A stretch of DNA of 64,000 nucleotides from Pseudomonas graminis (GTDB lineage Bacteria > Pseudomonadota > Gammaproteobacteria > Pseudomonadales > Pseudomonadaceae): positions 434,001 to 498,000 of the forward strand of contig NZ_SOCR01000004.1 in the NCBI RefSeq assembly GCF_004364335.1. The letters are read 5' to 3'. The notes below the pieces were generated by a model. The model ran no database searches. It was not told the DNA's origin and saw only the letters and a program-made list of their open reading frames with translations. The position numbers and the translations under genes were made by a program. Within the stretch, counting starts at the first letter, position 1. Every line of letters starts with the position of its first letter. Below are positions 1 to 13,010 of this stretch, one piece after another.

Positions 1-38
1 GCGCCATTTTTCTATCCCGCGCTTGAGGGCCAAACAAC

Positions 39-728
39 ATGTTGAAAGGTTACGGAGCCGTCATCCTCGACGGTGCATGGCTGACCTTGCAGCTCGCTCT
101 GTGCTCCATGGCGCTGGCGATCGTGCTCGGCCTGATCGGCGTGGCATTGCGGCTGTCGCCGGTGCGCTGGCTGGCCTGGCTGGGCGATCTGTATTCCACC
201 GTGATCCGCGGCATTCCCGATCTGGTGCTGATTCTGCTGATTTTCTACGGCGGTCAGGACCTGCTCAACCGCGTTGCGCCGTTGCTCGGTCACGACGATT
301 ACATCGACCTGAATCCGCTGCTGGCCGGTATCGGCACGCTGGGTTTCATTTTTGGGGCGTACCTGTCGGAGACCTTCCGCGGCGCGTTCATGGCCATCCC
401 CAAAGGACAGGCCGAAGCGGGCATGGCCTACGGCATGAGCAGTGGCCGGGTGTTCTTCCGCATTCTGGTGCCGCAGATGATTCGTCTGGCGATCCCCGGC
501 TTCACCAATAACTGGTTGGTGCTGACCAAGGCCACCGCGCTGATTTCCGTGGTCGGTCTGCAGGACATGATGTTCAAGGCCAAGCAGGCGGCCGATGCCA
601 CCCGCGAACCCTTCACTTTCTTTCTCGCAGTCGCGGCCATGTACCTGGTGATCACCAGTGTCTCGCTGCTGGTACTGCGCTACATCGAAAAACGTTACTC
701 GGCCGGCGTAAGGGTGGCAGACCTATGA
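39..728 (+). CDS. aotQ: Arginine/ornithine ABC transporter permease AotQ
   Basis: Inner-membrane permease of a HisQ/ArtQ-type basic amino acid importer (229 aa). It pairs with the next permease to form the channel. Hydrophobic segments run through the protein, and the permease EAA-type loop is visible near residues 125-150 (KGQAEAGMAYGMSSGRVF). A GAGG sequence precedes the ATG. Its stop overlaps the start of the next gene by 4 bp, so the two are translationally coupled. The order aotQ-aotM-aotO-aotP-argR is the Pseudomonas arrangement, and the periplasmic binding protein aotJ should lie just left of the window. Substrate is assigned from synteny with argR and the aru genes, not from sequence alone. 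Confidence 0.93.
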   Translation: MLKGYGAVILDGAWLTLQLALCSMALAIVLGLIGVALRLSPVRWLAWLGDLYSTVIRGIPDLVLILLIFYGGQDLLNRVAPLLGHDDYIDLNPLLAGIGTLGFIFGAYLSETFRGAFMAIPKGQAEAGMAYGMSSGRVFFRILVPQMIRLAIPGFTNNWLVLTKATALISVVGLQDMMFKAKQAADATREPFTFFLAVAAMYLVITSVSLLVLRYIEKRYSAGVRVADL

Positions 729-1423
729 TTTTCGATTACAACGTCGTCTGGGAAAGCCTGCCGCTGTACTTCGGCGGCTTGCTGATTACCCTAAAACTGC
801 TCGCGCTGTCGCTGTTCTTCGGCCTGCTCGCCGCACTGCCGCTGGGCTTGATGCGCGTGTCGAAAATCGCCTGGGTCAATCTGCTGGCGTGGAGCTACAC
901 CTACGTCATTCGCGGCACGCCGATGCTGGTGCAGCTGTTCCTCATTTACTACGGGCTGGCGCAGTTCGAGGCGGTGCGTGAAAGCATTCTGTGGCCGTGG
1001 CTGTCGAGTGCGACCTTCTGCGCGTGCCTGGCCTTCGCCATCAACACCAGCGCCTACACCGCTGAAATCATTGCCGGCAGCCTGAAGTCCACGCCGCCGG
1101 GCGAGATCGAGGCGGCGCGTGCGATCGGCATGTCGAAAGCCAAGATGTACCGCCGGATTCTGCTGCCATCGGCCCTGCGCCGGGCGCTGCCGCAGTACAG
1201 CAACGAGGTGATCATGATGCTGCAGACCACCAGTCTGGCGTCGATTGTCACGTTGATGGACATCACCGGTGCCGCGCGCGCGGTGAACGCGCAGTTCTAT
1301 CTGCCGTTCGAGGCTTACATCACCGCCGGTGTTTTCTACCTGTGCCTGACGTTCATTCTGGTGAAACTGTTCAAGCTGGCCGAGCGCCGCTGGCTCAGTT
1401 ACCTCGCCCCGAGGAAGCACTGA
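725..1423 (+). CDS. aotM: Arginine/ornithine ABC transporter permease AotM
   Basis: Second permease subunit (232 aa, HisM/ArtM type) of the same basic amino acid importer. It carries the membrane segments of the family and the motif GTPMLVQLFLIYYGL around residues 64-78, common in polar amino acid permeases. The cytoplasmic EAA loop (GEIEAARAIGMSKAKMYRRI) sits near residues 125-145 and would contact the ATPase AotP. The gene overlaps aotQ by 4 bp and is followed one base later by aotO. Confidence 0.93.
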   Translation: MIFDYNVVWESLPLYFGGLLITLKLLALSLFFGLLAALPLGLMRVSKIAWVNLLAWSYTYVIRGTPMLVQLFLIYYGLAQFEAVRESILWPWLSSATFCACLAFAINTSAYTAEIIAGSLKSTPPGEIEAARAIGMSKAKMYRRILLPSALRRALPQYSNEVIMMLQTTSLASIVTLMDITGAARAVNAQFYLPFEAYITAGVFYLCLTFILVKLFKLAERRWLSYLAPRKH

Positions 1424-1424
1424 T

Positions 1425-2537
1425 ATGCAGCGCATTGATCACCACCTGCCGTGGGGCAACCTTGGCACCCAGCGCACCTTGAGTGTGTTCCGTTTCGGTC
1501 AGGGCGGGCGCAAGGCCTACATTCAGGCCAGCCTGCATGCCGACGAGCTGCCGGGCATGCGCACCGCCTGGGAATTGAAGAAACGCCTGACGCAGCTTGA
1601 AGAACAGGGCCTGCTCAACGGCGTCATCGAGCTGGTGCCGGTCGCCAACCCGATCGGGCTGGGCCAGTTGCTGCAGGGCAATCACCAGGGCCGTTTCGAG
1701 TACGGCAGCGGCAAGAACTTCAATCGCGATTTCACCGAGCTGAGCGAGCCGGTCGCCCAGGCGCTGGCGGGCAAGCTCGGTGATGACCCCCACGCCAACG
1801 TCAAACTGATTCGTCAGGCCATGGTCGATGTACTTGAGCAATTGCCACCTGCCGGCAGCGAGCTGGCCGGCATGCAGCGCGTCTTGCTCACTCATGCCTG
1901 CAACGCCGATGTCGTGCTGGACCTGCATTGCGACACCGACGCGTCGCTGCACATGTACGCCTTGCCCCAGCACTGGCCGCAATGGCGTTCGCTGTCGGCG
2001 CATCTGGGGGTGACCGTTGCGCTGCTGGCCGAAGATTCCGGCGGCAGCTCGTTCGACGAAGCCTGTTCGCTGCCGTGGTTGCGCTTGTCCAAGCAGTTCC
2101 CGGACGCGCAGATCCCGCTGGCGTGCCTGGCGACCACTCTGGAACTGGGCGGCCAGACCAACACCGGCAAGGCTGAAGCCGAGGCGTACGCCGAAGGCAT
2201 TCTGGCGTTTCTCGCCGAGCAGGGCCTGATCAGTGGCGAGTGGCCGCAGCCCATCCATGAAGCCTGCGAGGGCATGCCGTTCGAAGGCACTGAAATGATT
2301 TATGCGCCCCATCCCGGCGTGCTGACGTTTTTGCGGCGGGCGGGGGCGTGGGTCGAACCCGGTGAACCGCTGTTCGAGGTCATCGACCCGTTGACCGATC
2401 GCGCCACCACCGTCTGTGCCGGAACCGCCGGCGTGCTCTTCGCCATCGAAAAATTGCGTTACGCCCAGCCGGGTTTCTGGATGGCCAAAGTGGCCGGCCG
2501 CACGCCGTTGCGCAGCGGCCGCCTGCTCAGTGACTGA
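1425..2537 (+). CDS. aotO: AstE/aspartoacylase-family deacylase in the aot operon (AotO)
   Basis: A 370-aa member of the succinylglutamate desuccinylase/aspartoacylase zinc-hydrolase family. Zinc and catalytic signatures are present: HADELPG (H-x2-E, near residue 40), a second histidine in DLHCDTD (near 167), and TLELGG with the catalytic glutamate (near 240). It sits inside the transporter operon between permease and ATPase genes, with a 1-bp gap to aotM. The homologue in P. aeruginosa is called AotO and is not known to be needed for transport. Its substrate is unknown; an N-acylated or peptide-linked amino acid is a reasonable guess. It is distinct from the pathway enzyme AruE at 11753. Confidence 0.85.
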   Translation: MQRIDHHLPWGNLGTQRTLSVFRFGQGGRKAYIQASLHADELPGMRTAWELKKRLTQLEEQGLLNGVIELVPVANPIGLGQLLQGNHQGRFEYGSGKNFNRDFTELSEPVAQALAGKLGDDPHANVKLIRQAMVDVLEQLPPAGSELAGMQRVLLTHACNADVVLDLHCDTDASLHMYALPQHWPQWRSLSAHLGVTVALLAEDSGGSSFDEACSLPWLRLSKQFPDAQIPLACLATTLELGGQTNTGKAEAEAYAEGILAFLAEQGLISGEWPQPIHEACEGMPFEGTEMIYAPHPGVLTFLRRAGAWVEPGEPLFEVIDPLTDRATTVCAGTAGVLFAIEKLRYAQPGFWMAKVAGRTPLRSGRLLSD

Positions 2538-2558
2538 TTACTTGTGAGAACCGACATC

Positions 2559-3323
2559 ATGAACAAACTGGAAGTCCAGGACCTGCACAAGTGCTACGGC
2601 AGTCACGAAGTGCTCAAGGGCGTTTCGCTGACCGCCAAAGCCGGCGATGTCATCAGCATCATCGGCTCCAGCGGTTCGGGTAAAAGTACCTTTCTGCGCT
2701 GCATCAATTTGCTGGAGCAGCCGAAATCCGGCCGCATCCTGCTCAACAACGAAGAGCTCAAACTGGTCTCCAACAAAAACGGCGGCCTCAAGGCGGCTGA
2801 CCCGAAACAGCTGCAGCGCATGCGTTCGCGACTGTCGATGGTGTTTCAGCACTTCAACCTGTGGTCGCACATGACCGCGATGGAAAACATCATCGAAGCG
2901 CCGGTGCACGTCTTGGGCGTGCCGAAGAAAGAAGCGCTGGAAAAGGCCGAACATTATCTGAACAAGGTCGGCGTCTATCACCGCAAGGACGCTTACCCAG
3001 GGCATATGTCCGGCGGCGAACAGCAGCGGGTGGCGATTGCCCGGGCGCTGGCGGTGGAGCCGGAAGTCATGCTGTTTGACGAGCCGACGTCCGCCCTGGA
3101 CCCGGAGCTGGTCGGCGATGTGTTGAAGGTCATGCAGGCGCTGGCCCAGGAAGGCCGGACCATGGTGGTGGTGACCCACGAAATGGGCTTCGCCCGTGAA
3201 GTGTCGAATCAGCTGATCTTCCTGCACAAGGGCCTGGTCGAGGAAAGCGGCAACCCCCGGGAAGTGCTGGTCAATCCGAAATCCGAGCGTTTGCAGCAGT
3301 TCCTCTCCGGCAGTTTGAAGTAA
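2559..3323 (+). CDS. aotP: Arginine/ornithine ABC transporter ATPase AotP
   Basis: Cytoplasmic ATPase of the importer (254 aa, HisP/ArtP type). Walker A GSSGSGKST is at residues 36-44, the Q-loop lies in MVFQHFNLW, the signature is MSGGEQQRV, and Walker B plus D-loop is VMLFDEPTSALD, followed by the switch His in VVVTHEMGFA. An in-frame GTG lies 15 bp upstream at 2544, but the ATG at 2559 has a GAGAA ribosome-binding-like stretch at a good distance and matches the family's usual N-terminus MNKLEV. It closes the transporter part of the operon; argR follows after 149 bp. Confidence 0.95.
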   Translation: MNKLEVQDLHKCYGSHEVLKGVSLTAKAGDVISIIGSSGSGKSTFLRCINLLEQPKSGRILLNNEELKLVSNKNGGLKAADPKQLQRMRSRLSMVFQHFNLWSHMTAMENIIEAPVHVLGVPKKEALEKAEHYLNKVGVYHRKDAYPGHMSGGEQQRVAIARALAVEPEVMLFDEPTSALDPELVGDVLKVMQALAQEGRTMVVVTHEMGFAREVSNQLIFLHKGLVEESGNPREVLVNPKSERLQQFLSGSLK

Positions 3324-3472
3324 TCAGCCCGCCACGTGAGAGCGGTGCGTTTTGCTTCAGAACGGTTCATGCTGCGCGTCATTCAGACCGCAGCCATTGA
3401 CTGACGTTTACAGAATCCCATCGCATGCCAGGCGTGCGACCCCTTTTAGCGACACGTTTCGGATTGCACGCC

Positions 3473-4456
3473 ATGACTGCCCATCGAATCGGATTTCTCA
3501 TCTGGCCCGGCACCAAAGCCTTGACCCTGGCGCTGGCGGAGGAAGCCCTGCGTGTTGCTCAGCGCGTTCACCCCGAAGTGGTTTACGAACTGTCGTTTCT
3601 GCAGGCCGAACCGCCCGTTGACGCTGCCGGTTGGCAGCTGCCGGGCGAGCCGTGGGTCGGTCGTCTGGAAGGGTTTCAGAAGCTGTTTCTGCTGGCCGAC
3701 GAGCCGCCGCTGCCGATGTCTTCAGCCCTCGGTGGCGCGCTCAAACAACTGGTCCGCGCCGGTTGCGTGATCGGTGGGTTGTCGGCGGGCGTCTATCCGC
3801 TGGCGCAGCTGGGTTTGCTCGACGGTTACCGCGCGGCGGTGCACTGGCGCTGGCAGGACGATTTCGCCGAGCGCTTCCCCAAGGTCATCGCCACCAGTCA
3901 TTTGTTCGATTGGGACCGCGATCGCCTGACGGCCTGCGGCGGCATGTCGGTGCTGGATCTGTTGCTGGCGGTGCTGGCCCGTGATCATGGCGCCGAGCTG
4001 GCCGGCGCGGTGTCGGAAGAACTGGTGGTGGAGCGCATTCGTGAAGGCGGCGAGCGCCAGCGGATACCGCTGCAGAACCGTCTTGGTTCCAGCCACCCGA
4101 AGCTGACCCAGGCGGTGCTGTTGATGGAAGCCAACATCGAAGAGCCGCTGACGACCGACGAAATCGCCCAGCACGTGTGCGTGTCGCGCCGTCAGCTGGA
4201 GCGCATCTTCAAACAGTACCTCAATCGCGTGCCGAGCCAGTATTACCTCGAACTGCGCCTGAACAAGGCCCGGCAGATGCTCATGCAGACGAGCAAATCG
4301 ATCATTCAGATCGGGCTGTCCTGCGGGTTTTCTTCGGGGCCGCACTTCTCCAGCGCCTACCGCAACTTCTTCGGCGCCACCCCTCGCGAAGACCGCAATC
4401 AGCGCCGCAGCAGCAGCCCGTTCGAATTGTCCTCGGTGCCCGCCGAGCGCGGGTGA
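3473..4456 (+). CDS. argR: Arginine-responsive AraC-family regulator ArgR
   Basis: A 327-aa transcription factor with an N-terminal class I amidotransferase-like sensor domain (about residues 1-190) and a C-terminal AraC double helix-turn-helix (about 225-320, containing CVSRRQLERIFKQYL and SCGFSSGPHFSSAYR). Despite its name it is unrelated to the E. coli ArgR repressor. In P. aeruginosa it senses arginine, activates aot, aru and gdhB, and represses biosynthetic genes. An upstream ATG at 3425 would add 16 residues, but the start at 3473 gives the family N-terminus MTAHRIGFLIWP. Position directly after aotP matches P. aeruginosa. Confidence 0.95.
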   Translation: MTAHRIGFLIWPGTKALTLALAEEALRVAQRVHPEVVYELSFLQAEPPVDAAGWQLPGEPWVGRLEGFQKLFLLADEPPLPMSSALGGALKQLVRAGCVIGGLSAGVYPLAQLGLLDGYRAAVHWRWQDDFAERFPKVIATSHLFDWDRDRLTACGGMSVLDLLLAVLARDHGAELAGAVSEELVVERIREGGERQRIPLQNRLGSSHPKLTQAVLLMEANIEEPLTTDEIAQHVCVSRRQLERIFKQYLNRVPSQYYLELRLNKARQMLMQTSKSIIQIGLSCGFSSGPHFSSAYRNFFGATPREDRNQRRSSSPFELSSVPAERG

Positions 4457-4478
4457 ATCCGCTTCGCGACCTTCATCT

Positions 4479-4566
4479 GTAAAGGCACGCTTGCCCGCGA
4501 AGGCGTTAGTTCACCCACTGCATTTTTATCGCCTGATCAATCTTTCGCGGGCAAGCGCGCTCCTAC
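4479..4566 (+). repeat. REP doublet, type B (degenerate left arm)
   Basis: Inverted pair of REP-like palindromes between argR and aruC. The right arm ends in GGGCAAGCGCGCTCCTAC; the left arm has diverged at its outer end (GTAAAGGCACGC). Span 88 nt. Confidence 0.8.
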
Positions 4567-4598
4567 AGGTCTGCAGTGTTTAAACTGCGCCTTTGTGA

Positions 4599-5972
<1,374 letters not shown>

Positions 5973-5987
5973 AACTGCGCTGACTTT

Positions 5988-6074
5988 GTAGGAGCCGGCT
6001 TGCTGGCGAACCCGTTGCATCAGCGACATTTATGTCGATTGACCCGGCGCATTCGCCAGCAAGCCGGCTCCTAC
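5988..6074 (+). repeat. REP doublet (REPIN), type A, 87 nt
   Basis: Inverted pair GTAGGAGCCGGCTTGCTGGC ... GCCAGCAAGCCGGCTCCTAC lying between aruC and aruF. Exactly 87 nt end to end. Confidence 0.9.
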
Positions 6075-6149
6075 GGATCGCAGTCCTGCCGGATATTTTT
6101 ATTTTTCGCCGTTAAACCGGCCCCGATTTTTTTCTCAAGGAGTGACACC

Positions 6150-7181
6150 ATGCTGGTGATGCGCCCCGCGCAAATGGCGGATCTGAGCGAGGTTCAACGA
6201 CTCGCGGCAGACAGCCCGATTGGTGTCACGTCCCTGCCGGATGACGCTGGACGTCTGGGTGACAAGATTGCCGCGTCCGAAGCCTCGTTCGCGGCGGAAG
6301 TCAGTTTCAACGGCGAAGAGACCTACTTCTTTGTCCTTGAAGACACAGAAGCCGGCCGTCTGGTGGGCTGTTCCGGGATCGTCGCCTCGGCGGGGTATTC
6401 CGAGCCGTTCTACAGCTTTCGCAACGAGACCTTCGTCCACGCCTCCCGCGAACTGAAGATCCACAACAAGATCCACGTCCTCTCGCAGTGCCACGACCTC
6501 ACGGGCAACAGCCTGCTGACCAGCTTTTACGTGCTGCCTGAACTGGTTGGCACCCTGTGGTCGGAGCTCAACTCTCGCGGCCGACTGCTGTTCGTCGCCA
6601 GCCACCCGGAGCGCTTCGCCGATTCAGTGGTCACCGAGATCGTCGGCTACAGCGACGACCACGGCGACTCGCCGTTCTGGGACGCCATCGGCCGCAACTT
6701 CTTCGACATCAATTACGCCGAAGCCGAGCGCCTGTGCGGGCTGAAAAGCCGGACCTTTCTCGCCGAGCTGATGCCCCATTACCCGATCTACGTGCCGCTG
6801 CTGCCGGATGAGGCGCAGGAAGCCATGGGCCAGGTCCATCCGCGCGCGCAGATCACCTTCGACATTCTGATGCGCGAAGGCTTTGAGACCGATCATTACA
6901 TCGACATCTTCGACGGCGGGCCGACTCTGCACGCGCGGGTGTCCGGCATTCGCTCGATTGCCCAGAGCCGCGTCGTGCCCGTCAAGGTCGACACGGTCAG
7001 CACCGGTGACGCAGTCAAAGGCGGGCGGCCTTATCTGGTTTCCAATGGCCAGTTACAGGATTACCGCGCGGTGATGCTGGAACTGGACTGGGTGCCCGGC
7101 AAGCCGGTGGCCCTGAGTCTGGCCGCAGCCGAAGCGCTGGGTGTCGGCGAAGGCGCCAGCGTGCGCATCGTCGCGGTCTGA
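6150..7181 (+). CDS. aruF: Arginine N-succinyltransferase subunit alpha (AruF)
   Basis: Large-family arginine/ornithine N-succinyltransferase (343 aa) for step 1 of the AST pathway: L-arginine plus succinyl-CoA to N2-succinylarginine. In Pseudomonas the enzyme is made of AruF and AruG, and the alpha subunit is the one linked to ornithine. Conserved family stretches include VMRPAQMADL at the N-terminus, NDLTGN-like CHDLTGNSLL and DEAQEAMGQVHP. The open frame begins at 6000, inside the upstream REPIN, but AAGGAG at 6137-6142 sets the ATG at 6150. It is 124 bp from the next gene. Confidence 0.95.
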   Translation: MLVMRPAQMADLSEVQRLAADSPIGVTSLPDDAGRLGDKIAASEASFAAEVSFNGEETYFFVLEDTEAGRLVGCSGIVASAGYSEPFYSFRNETFVHASRELKIHNKIHVLSQCHDLTGNSLLTSFYVLPELVGTLWSELNSRGRLLFVASHPERFADSVVTEIVGYSDDHGDSPFWDAIGRNFFDINYAEAERLCGLKSRTFLAELMPHYPIYVPLLPDEAQEAMGQVHPRAQITFDILMREGFETDHYIDIFDGGPTLHARVSGIRSIAQSRVVPVKVDTVSTGDAVKGGRPYLVSNGQLQDYRAVMLELDWVPGKPVALSLAAAEALGVGEGASVRIVAV

Positions 7182-7305
7182 CGACCGGGTCAAGCTGGGT
7201 TGAGATGAGTTGACGGCCACCGGCGCTGCAGTAGCAGGCCGACGCCGTAAAGCAGGTTAGCGAGTTCGCCGGGCGTTGCAGAACCCCCCGGTTTGAGGAG
7301 AAAGC

Positions 7306-9797
<2,492 letters not shown>

Positions 9798-9844
9798 GCC
9801 CCGTAGGAGCTCAGTTGATTATCTGGCCCAGTGGCGAGCGGACT

Positions 9845-9931
9845 GTAGGAGCCGGCTTGCTGGCGAACACGGTGGGTCAGTCGGCGATGGGATGTCAGGG
9901 CTGACCCCTTCGCCAGCAAGCCGGCTCCTAC
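9845..9931 (+). repeat. REP doublet (REPIN), type A, 87 nt
   Basis: Inverted pair GTAGGAGCCGGCTTGCTGGC ... GCCAGCAAGCCGGCTCCTAC between aruD and aruB; 87 nt exactly. A degenerate extra GTAGGAGCTCAG lies just before it at 9803. Confidence 0.9.
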
Positions 9932-10015
9932 AGGTGAAGAGGCGTAGCGGTCATTGCAGCCTTGCCACACGACTTTTGATGTTTATAAAAAATACAGATC
10001 CACGGAGCCTCACCG

Positions 10016-11362
10016 ATGAAATCCTGTGAAGTCAACTTTGACGGTCTAGTGGGCCCGACCCACAACTACGGTGGGCTGTCCTACGGCAACGTCGCGTCCC
10101 AGAGCAACTGCCAGCAATCCTCCAATCCGCGCGAGGCCGCTTTGCAGGGGCTGGCCAAAATGAAAGCGCTGATGGAGATGGGTTTCACCCAGGGCGTGCT
10201 GGCCCCGCAGGAACGTCCCGACGTGGCCGGTCTGCGCAAGCTGGGCTTCAGCGGCAGCGACGCACAGGTCATCGAGCGCGCCGCCAAAGAGTCGATGCCG
10301 CTGCTGGCCGCCAGTTGCTCGGCGTCGAGCATGTGGGTGGCGAATGCCGCCACGGTCAGCCCGAGCGCCGACACCGCCGACGGCCGCGTGCATTTCACCG
10401 CCGCCAACCTCAACTGCAAGTACCACCGCAGCATCGAGCACCCGACCACCAGCCGCGTGCTCGGCGCGATGTTCGCCGATCAGCAGCATTTCGCCCACCA
10501 CCCTGCGCTGCCTGCCGTCGCCCAGTTCGGCGACGAGGGCGCGGCCAACCACACGCGCTTCTGCCGCAGCTACGGTGAGCCCGGCGTCGAGTTTTTCGTT
10601 TTCGGCCGCGCGGCATTCGACAGCCGTTTTCCCGCGCCGCAGAAATACCCGGCCCGCCAGACCCTTGAAGCGTCCCAGGCCGTAGCGCGCCTGCATGGTC
10701 TGAGCGCCGAGGGTGTGGTTTTCGCTCAGCAGAATCCGGCCGTGATCGACCAGGGCGTGTTCCACAACGACGTGATTTCGGTGGGCAATGGCGAGGTCCT
10801 GTTCTATCACGAGGATGCGTTCCTCAATACCGAGCCCATGCTCGTTGAGCTGAACGACAAACTCGGTCAACGCGGCGGTCGCTTCCAGGCCATCTGCGTG
10901 CCGCGCAGTGAAGTGGCGGTGGAAGACGCGGTGCGTTCGTACCTGTTCAACAGCCAGCTGCTGTCCCGCGCCGACGGTTCGATGCTGCTGATCGTGCCGG
11001 AAGAATGCCGCAGCAACGAGCGCGTGTGGCATTACCTGCAGCGCCTGCTGGCGGACGACAGCCCGATCCGCGAGGTCAAGGTGTTCGACCTCAAGCAGAG
11101 CATGCAGAACGGCGGCGGGCCGGCGTGCCTGCGTCTTCGCGTGGCGCTGAATGAAACCGAACTGGCGGCGGTCAATCCAGGCGTTATCATGACCGCGCCG
11201 CTGTACGACACGCTGACGCAGTGGGTCGACAAGCACTATCGCGACCGCATGAGCGACAGCGATCTGGCCGATCCACAATTGCTGACTGAATGCCGCACGG
11301 CGCTGGACGAGCTGACGCAGCACCTGAAACTGGGCGCGGTCTATCCTTTCCAGATCACCTGA
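10016..11362 (+). CDS. aruB: N-succinylarginine dihydrolase AruB/AstB
   Basis: Step 2 of the AST pathway (448 aa): N2-succinylarginine plus two waters to succinylornithine, CO2 and two ammonia. It belongs to the amidinotransferase/guanidino-hydrolase fold. Family landmarks include [18 protein letters not shown] at the N-terminus, [20 protein letters not shown] (His near residue 248), and the C-terminal [14 protein letters not shown] with the nucleophilic Cys in GGPACLR. A CGGAG ribosome site precedes the ATG, and TATAAA lies in the leader. The gap before it contains a REPIN, so it may have its own promoter. Confidence 0.96.
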   Translation: MKSCEVNFDGLVGPTHNYGGLSYGNVASQSNCQQSSNPREAALQGLAKMKALMEMGFTQGVLAPQERPDVAGLRKLGFSGSDAQVIERAAKESMPLLAASCSASSMWVANAATVSPSADTADGRVHFTAANLNCKYHRSIEHPTTSRVLGAMFADQQHFAHHPALPAVAQFGDEGAANHTRFCRSYGEPGVEFFVFGRAAFDSRFPAPQKYPARQTLEASQAVARLHGLSAEGVVFAQQNPAVIDQGVFHNDVISVGNGEVLFYHEDAFLNTEPMLVELNDKLGQRGGRFQAICVPRSEVAVEDAVRSYLFNSQLLSRADGSMLLIVPEECRSNERVWHYLQRLLADDSPIREVKVFDLKQSMQNGGGPACLRLRVALNETELAAVNPGVIMTAPLYDTLTQWVDKHYRDRMSDSDLADPQLLTECRTALDELTQHLKLGAVYPFQIT

Positions 11363-11438
11363 TGCACCCCATCCGTTACGCCTGCGCCCAAGCGGTGTCA
11401 GGCGACGATGTTTTTGCTTTTACAGAGAGAGTTTTGCC

Positions 11439-11732
11439 ATGACCGACGCGCTGCGTTTGATCCTCGAAGACACCGACGGCACTCAGCTGGAAACGTCCTG
11501 CACCCGTCTTGCCGTTATCTGGCAGGGCAAAGAGGTCTGGATTCAGCAGGATGGCCGTGGCCAGTTGCTGATCGGCGTTGACGTCGAAGAAGGCGATGCC
11601 GAATACGCCAACCTGCTGTTGCGTCCATTGGCGACCAACCTGGTCAGCCTGCAGCTGGAAATGGAACCGGCCGACATGAGCGGCGACGATGAAGAAGGCC
11701 ACGTGCACGGCCCAGACTGCACCCACGACTAA
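11439..11732 (+). CDS. Small acidic protein between aruB and aruE, function unknown
   Basis: A 97-aa acidic protein embedded in the AST gene cluster in the same place as P. aeruginosa PA0900, where a small ORF has been labelled topoisomerase II without convincing support. No topoisomerase motif is visible here. The N-terminus ([22 protein letters not shown]) looks like a short beta-rich domain, and the C-terminus ends [13 protein letters not shown], a His/Cys/Asp-rich tail that could bind metal. It is 20 bp ahead of aruE, so probably cotranscribed. Real gene likely; role unknown. Confidence 0.8.
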   Translation: MTDALRLILEDTDGTQLETSCTRLAVIWQGKEVWIQQDGRGQLLIGVDVEEGDAEYANLLLRPLATNLVSLQLEMEPADMSGDDEEGHVHGPDCTHD

Positions 11733-11752
11733 GCCTGCGCAGGAAACTCCCC

Positions 11753-12760
11753 ATGCTCGCCCTCGGCAAACTGCTTGAACTGACCCTCGCGGGTCGCGAA
11801 CCCGCGGAAAAGACTCAGCTGACTGTCGACGGCGTTCGCATGCGCTGGCTCGCTGAAGGGGCGCTGGAAGTCCGGCCTCCCGAAGCGCGGGACAATGGCA
11901 CCGACCTGCTGCTGTCCGCCGGCATCCACGGCAATGAAACCGCGCCGATCGAGCTGCTCGACGAGCTGATTCACGCCATCGCCCGAGGCGACCTCAAGCC
12001 TCGCGCACGTATTCTGTTCCTGTTCGGCAACCCCGAAGCGATGCGTAGCGGCGGGCGCTACGTCGAGCAGGACGTCAACCGTCTGTTCAACGGCCGTCAC
12101 GAGCACAGCGGCGGCAGCGAAGCCTTGCGCGCCTGCGAACTCGAGCGTCTGGCCGCCAGCTTCTTCAACATTCCGGGCCGCTACCGCCTGCACTACGACC
12201 TGCACACGGCCATTCGCGGCTCGAAGATCGAGCAGTTCGCGCTGTATCCGTGGAAGGAAGGTCGCGCCCATTCCCGCCGTGAACTCGCCCGGCTGCGTAA
12301 GGCGGGCATGGAAGCGGTGCTGCTGCAAAACAAGTCCTCGATCGTGTTCAGCGCCTATACCTACGACAAGCTCGACGCCGAAGCCTTCACCCTGGAGCTG
12401 GGCAAGGCGCGCCCGTTCGGGCAGAACCAGCAGGTCAATCTCGACAAGCTGAAGGCCTGTCTGGAACAGCTGATCGCTGGAACCGAAACCGATGTGCCTG
12501 CGGACCTGAACGGGTTGCAGCTGTTCAGCGTGGCCCGGGAAATCATCAAGCACAGCGATGCTTTCCGCATGCACTTGCCGGCGGACATCGAGAACTTCAC
12601 GGAACTGGAAAAAGGTTACGTGCTGGCCGAAGACCTGGCCGATTCACGCTGGGTGATAGAAGAAGAGGGCGCCCGGATCATCTTCCCCAACCCGAGCGTC
12701 AAAAACGGGCTGCGGGCCGGGATTCTGATCGTGCCGGCGACGGACGAGACGCTGGCCTGA
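11753..12760 (+). CDS. aruE: Succinylglutamate desuccinylase AruE/AstE
   Basis: Zinc hydrolase (335 aa) for the last AST step: succinylglutamate to glutamate plus succinate. Zinc ligands are visible in [14 protein letters not shown] (H-x2-E, near residue 60) and [10 protein letters not shown] (His near 147); the catalytic Glu lies in [12 protein letters not shown] (near 212). CAGGAAAC precedes the ATG. It ends the aru cluster and is followed by REP sequences. Confidence 0.96.
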   Translation: MLALGKLLELTLAGREPAEKTQLTVDGVRMRWLAEGALEVRPPEARDNGTDLLLSAGIHGNETAPIELLDELIHAIARGDLKPRARILFLFGNPEAMRSGGRYVEQDVNRLFNGRHEHSGGSEALRACELERLAASFFNIPGRYRLHYDLHTAIRGSKIEQFALYPWKEGRAHSRRELARLRKAGMEAVLLQNKSSIVFSAYTYDKLDAEAFTLELGKARPFGQNQQVNLDKLKACLEQLIAGTETDVPADLNGLQLFSVAREIIKHSDAFRMHLPADIENFTELEKGYVLAEDLADSRWVIEEEGARIIFPNPSVKNGLRAGILIVPATDETLA

Positions 12761-12782
12761 TAAACCCCAGCGCGCCTGCCTT

Positions 12783-12803
12783 GCAGGAGCGCGCTTGCCC
12801 ACG
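12783..12803 (+). repeat. Single REP half, type B
   Basis: GCAGGAGCGCGCTTGCCC-like half palindrome with no intact partner, directly downstream of aruE. Confidence 0.6.
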
Positions 12804-12851
12804 GATGCGGTGCGTCGGTCACGCTGCGCAATAAGACCAACGCCGATCTCT

Positions 12852-12938
12852 GCAGGAGCCGGCTTGCTGGCGAACCACATCCAACTGCCGCCATCAACGT
12901 GACTGACACGGCGCCTTCGCCAGCAAGCCGGCTCCTAC
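12852..12938 (+). repeat. REP doublet (REPIN), type A, 87 nt
   Basis: GCAGGAGCCGGCTTGCTGGC ... GCCAGCAAGCCGGCTCCTAC downstream of aruE; 87 nt exactly, one changed base in the left tip. Confidence 0.88.
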
Positions 12939-12982
12939 AGGGGACCATGCGTCAGGCTCACGTCTGCGCCAGGCTCGAATCC

Positions 12983-12998
12983 GTAGGAGCCGGCTTGC
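12983..12998 (+). repeat. Truncated type A REP half
   Basis: GTAGGAGCCGGCTTGC followed by unrelated sequence just before the lumazine synthase stop codon; a partial copy. Confidence 0.6.
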
Positions 12999-13010
12999 AG
13001 GCTCGTCGGT

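Noticed and set aside
11439..11732. Topoisomerase II annotation for the small ORF before aruE
   Set aside because: 97 aa with no topoisomerase motif; the label seems to be a historical annotation artefact.
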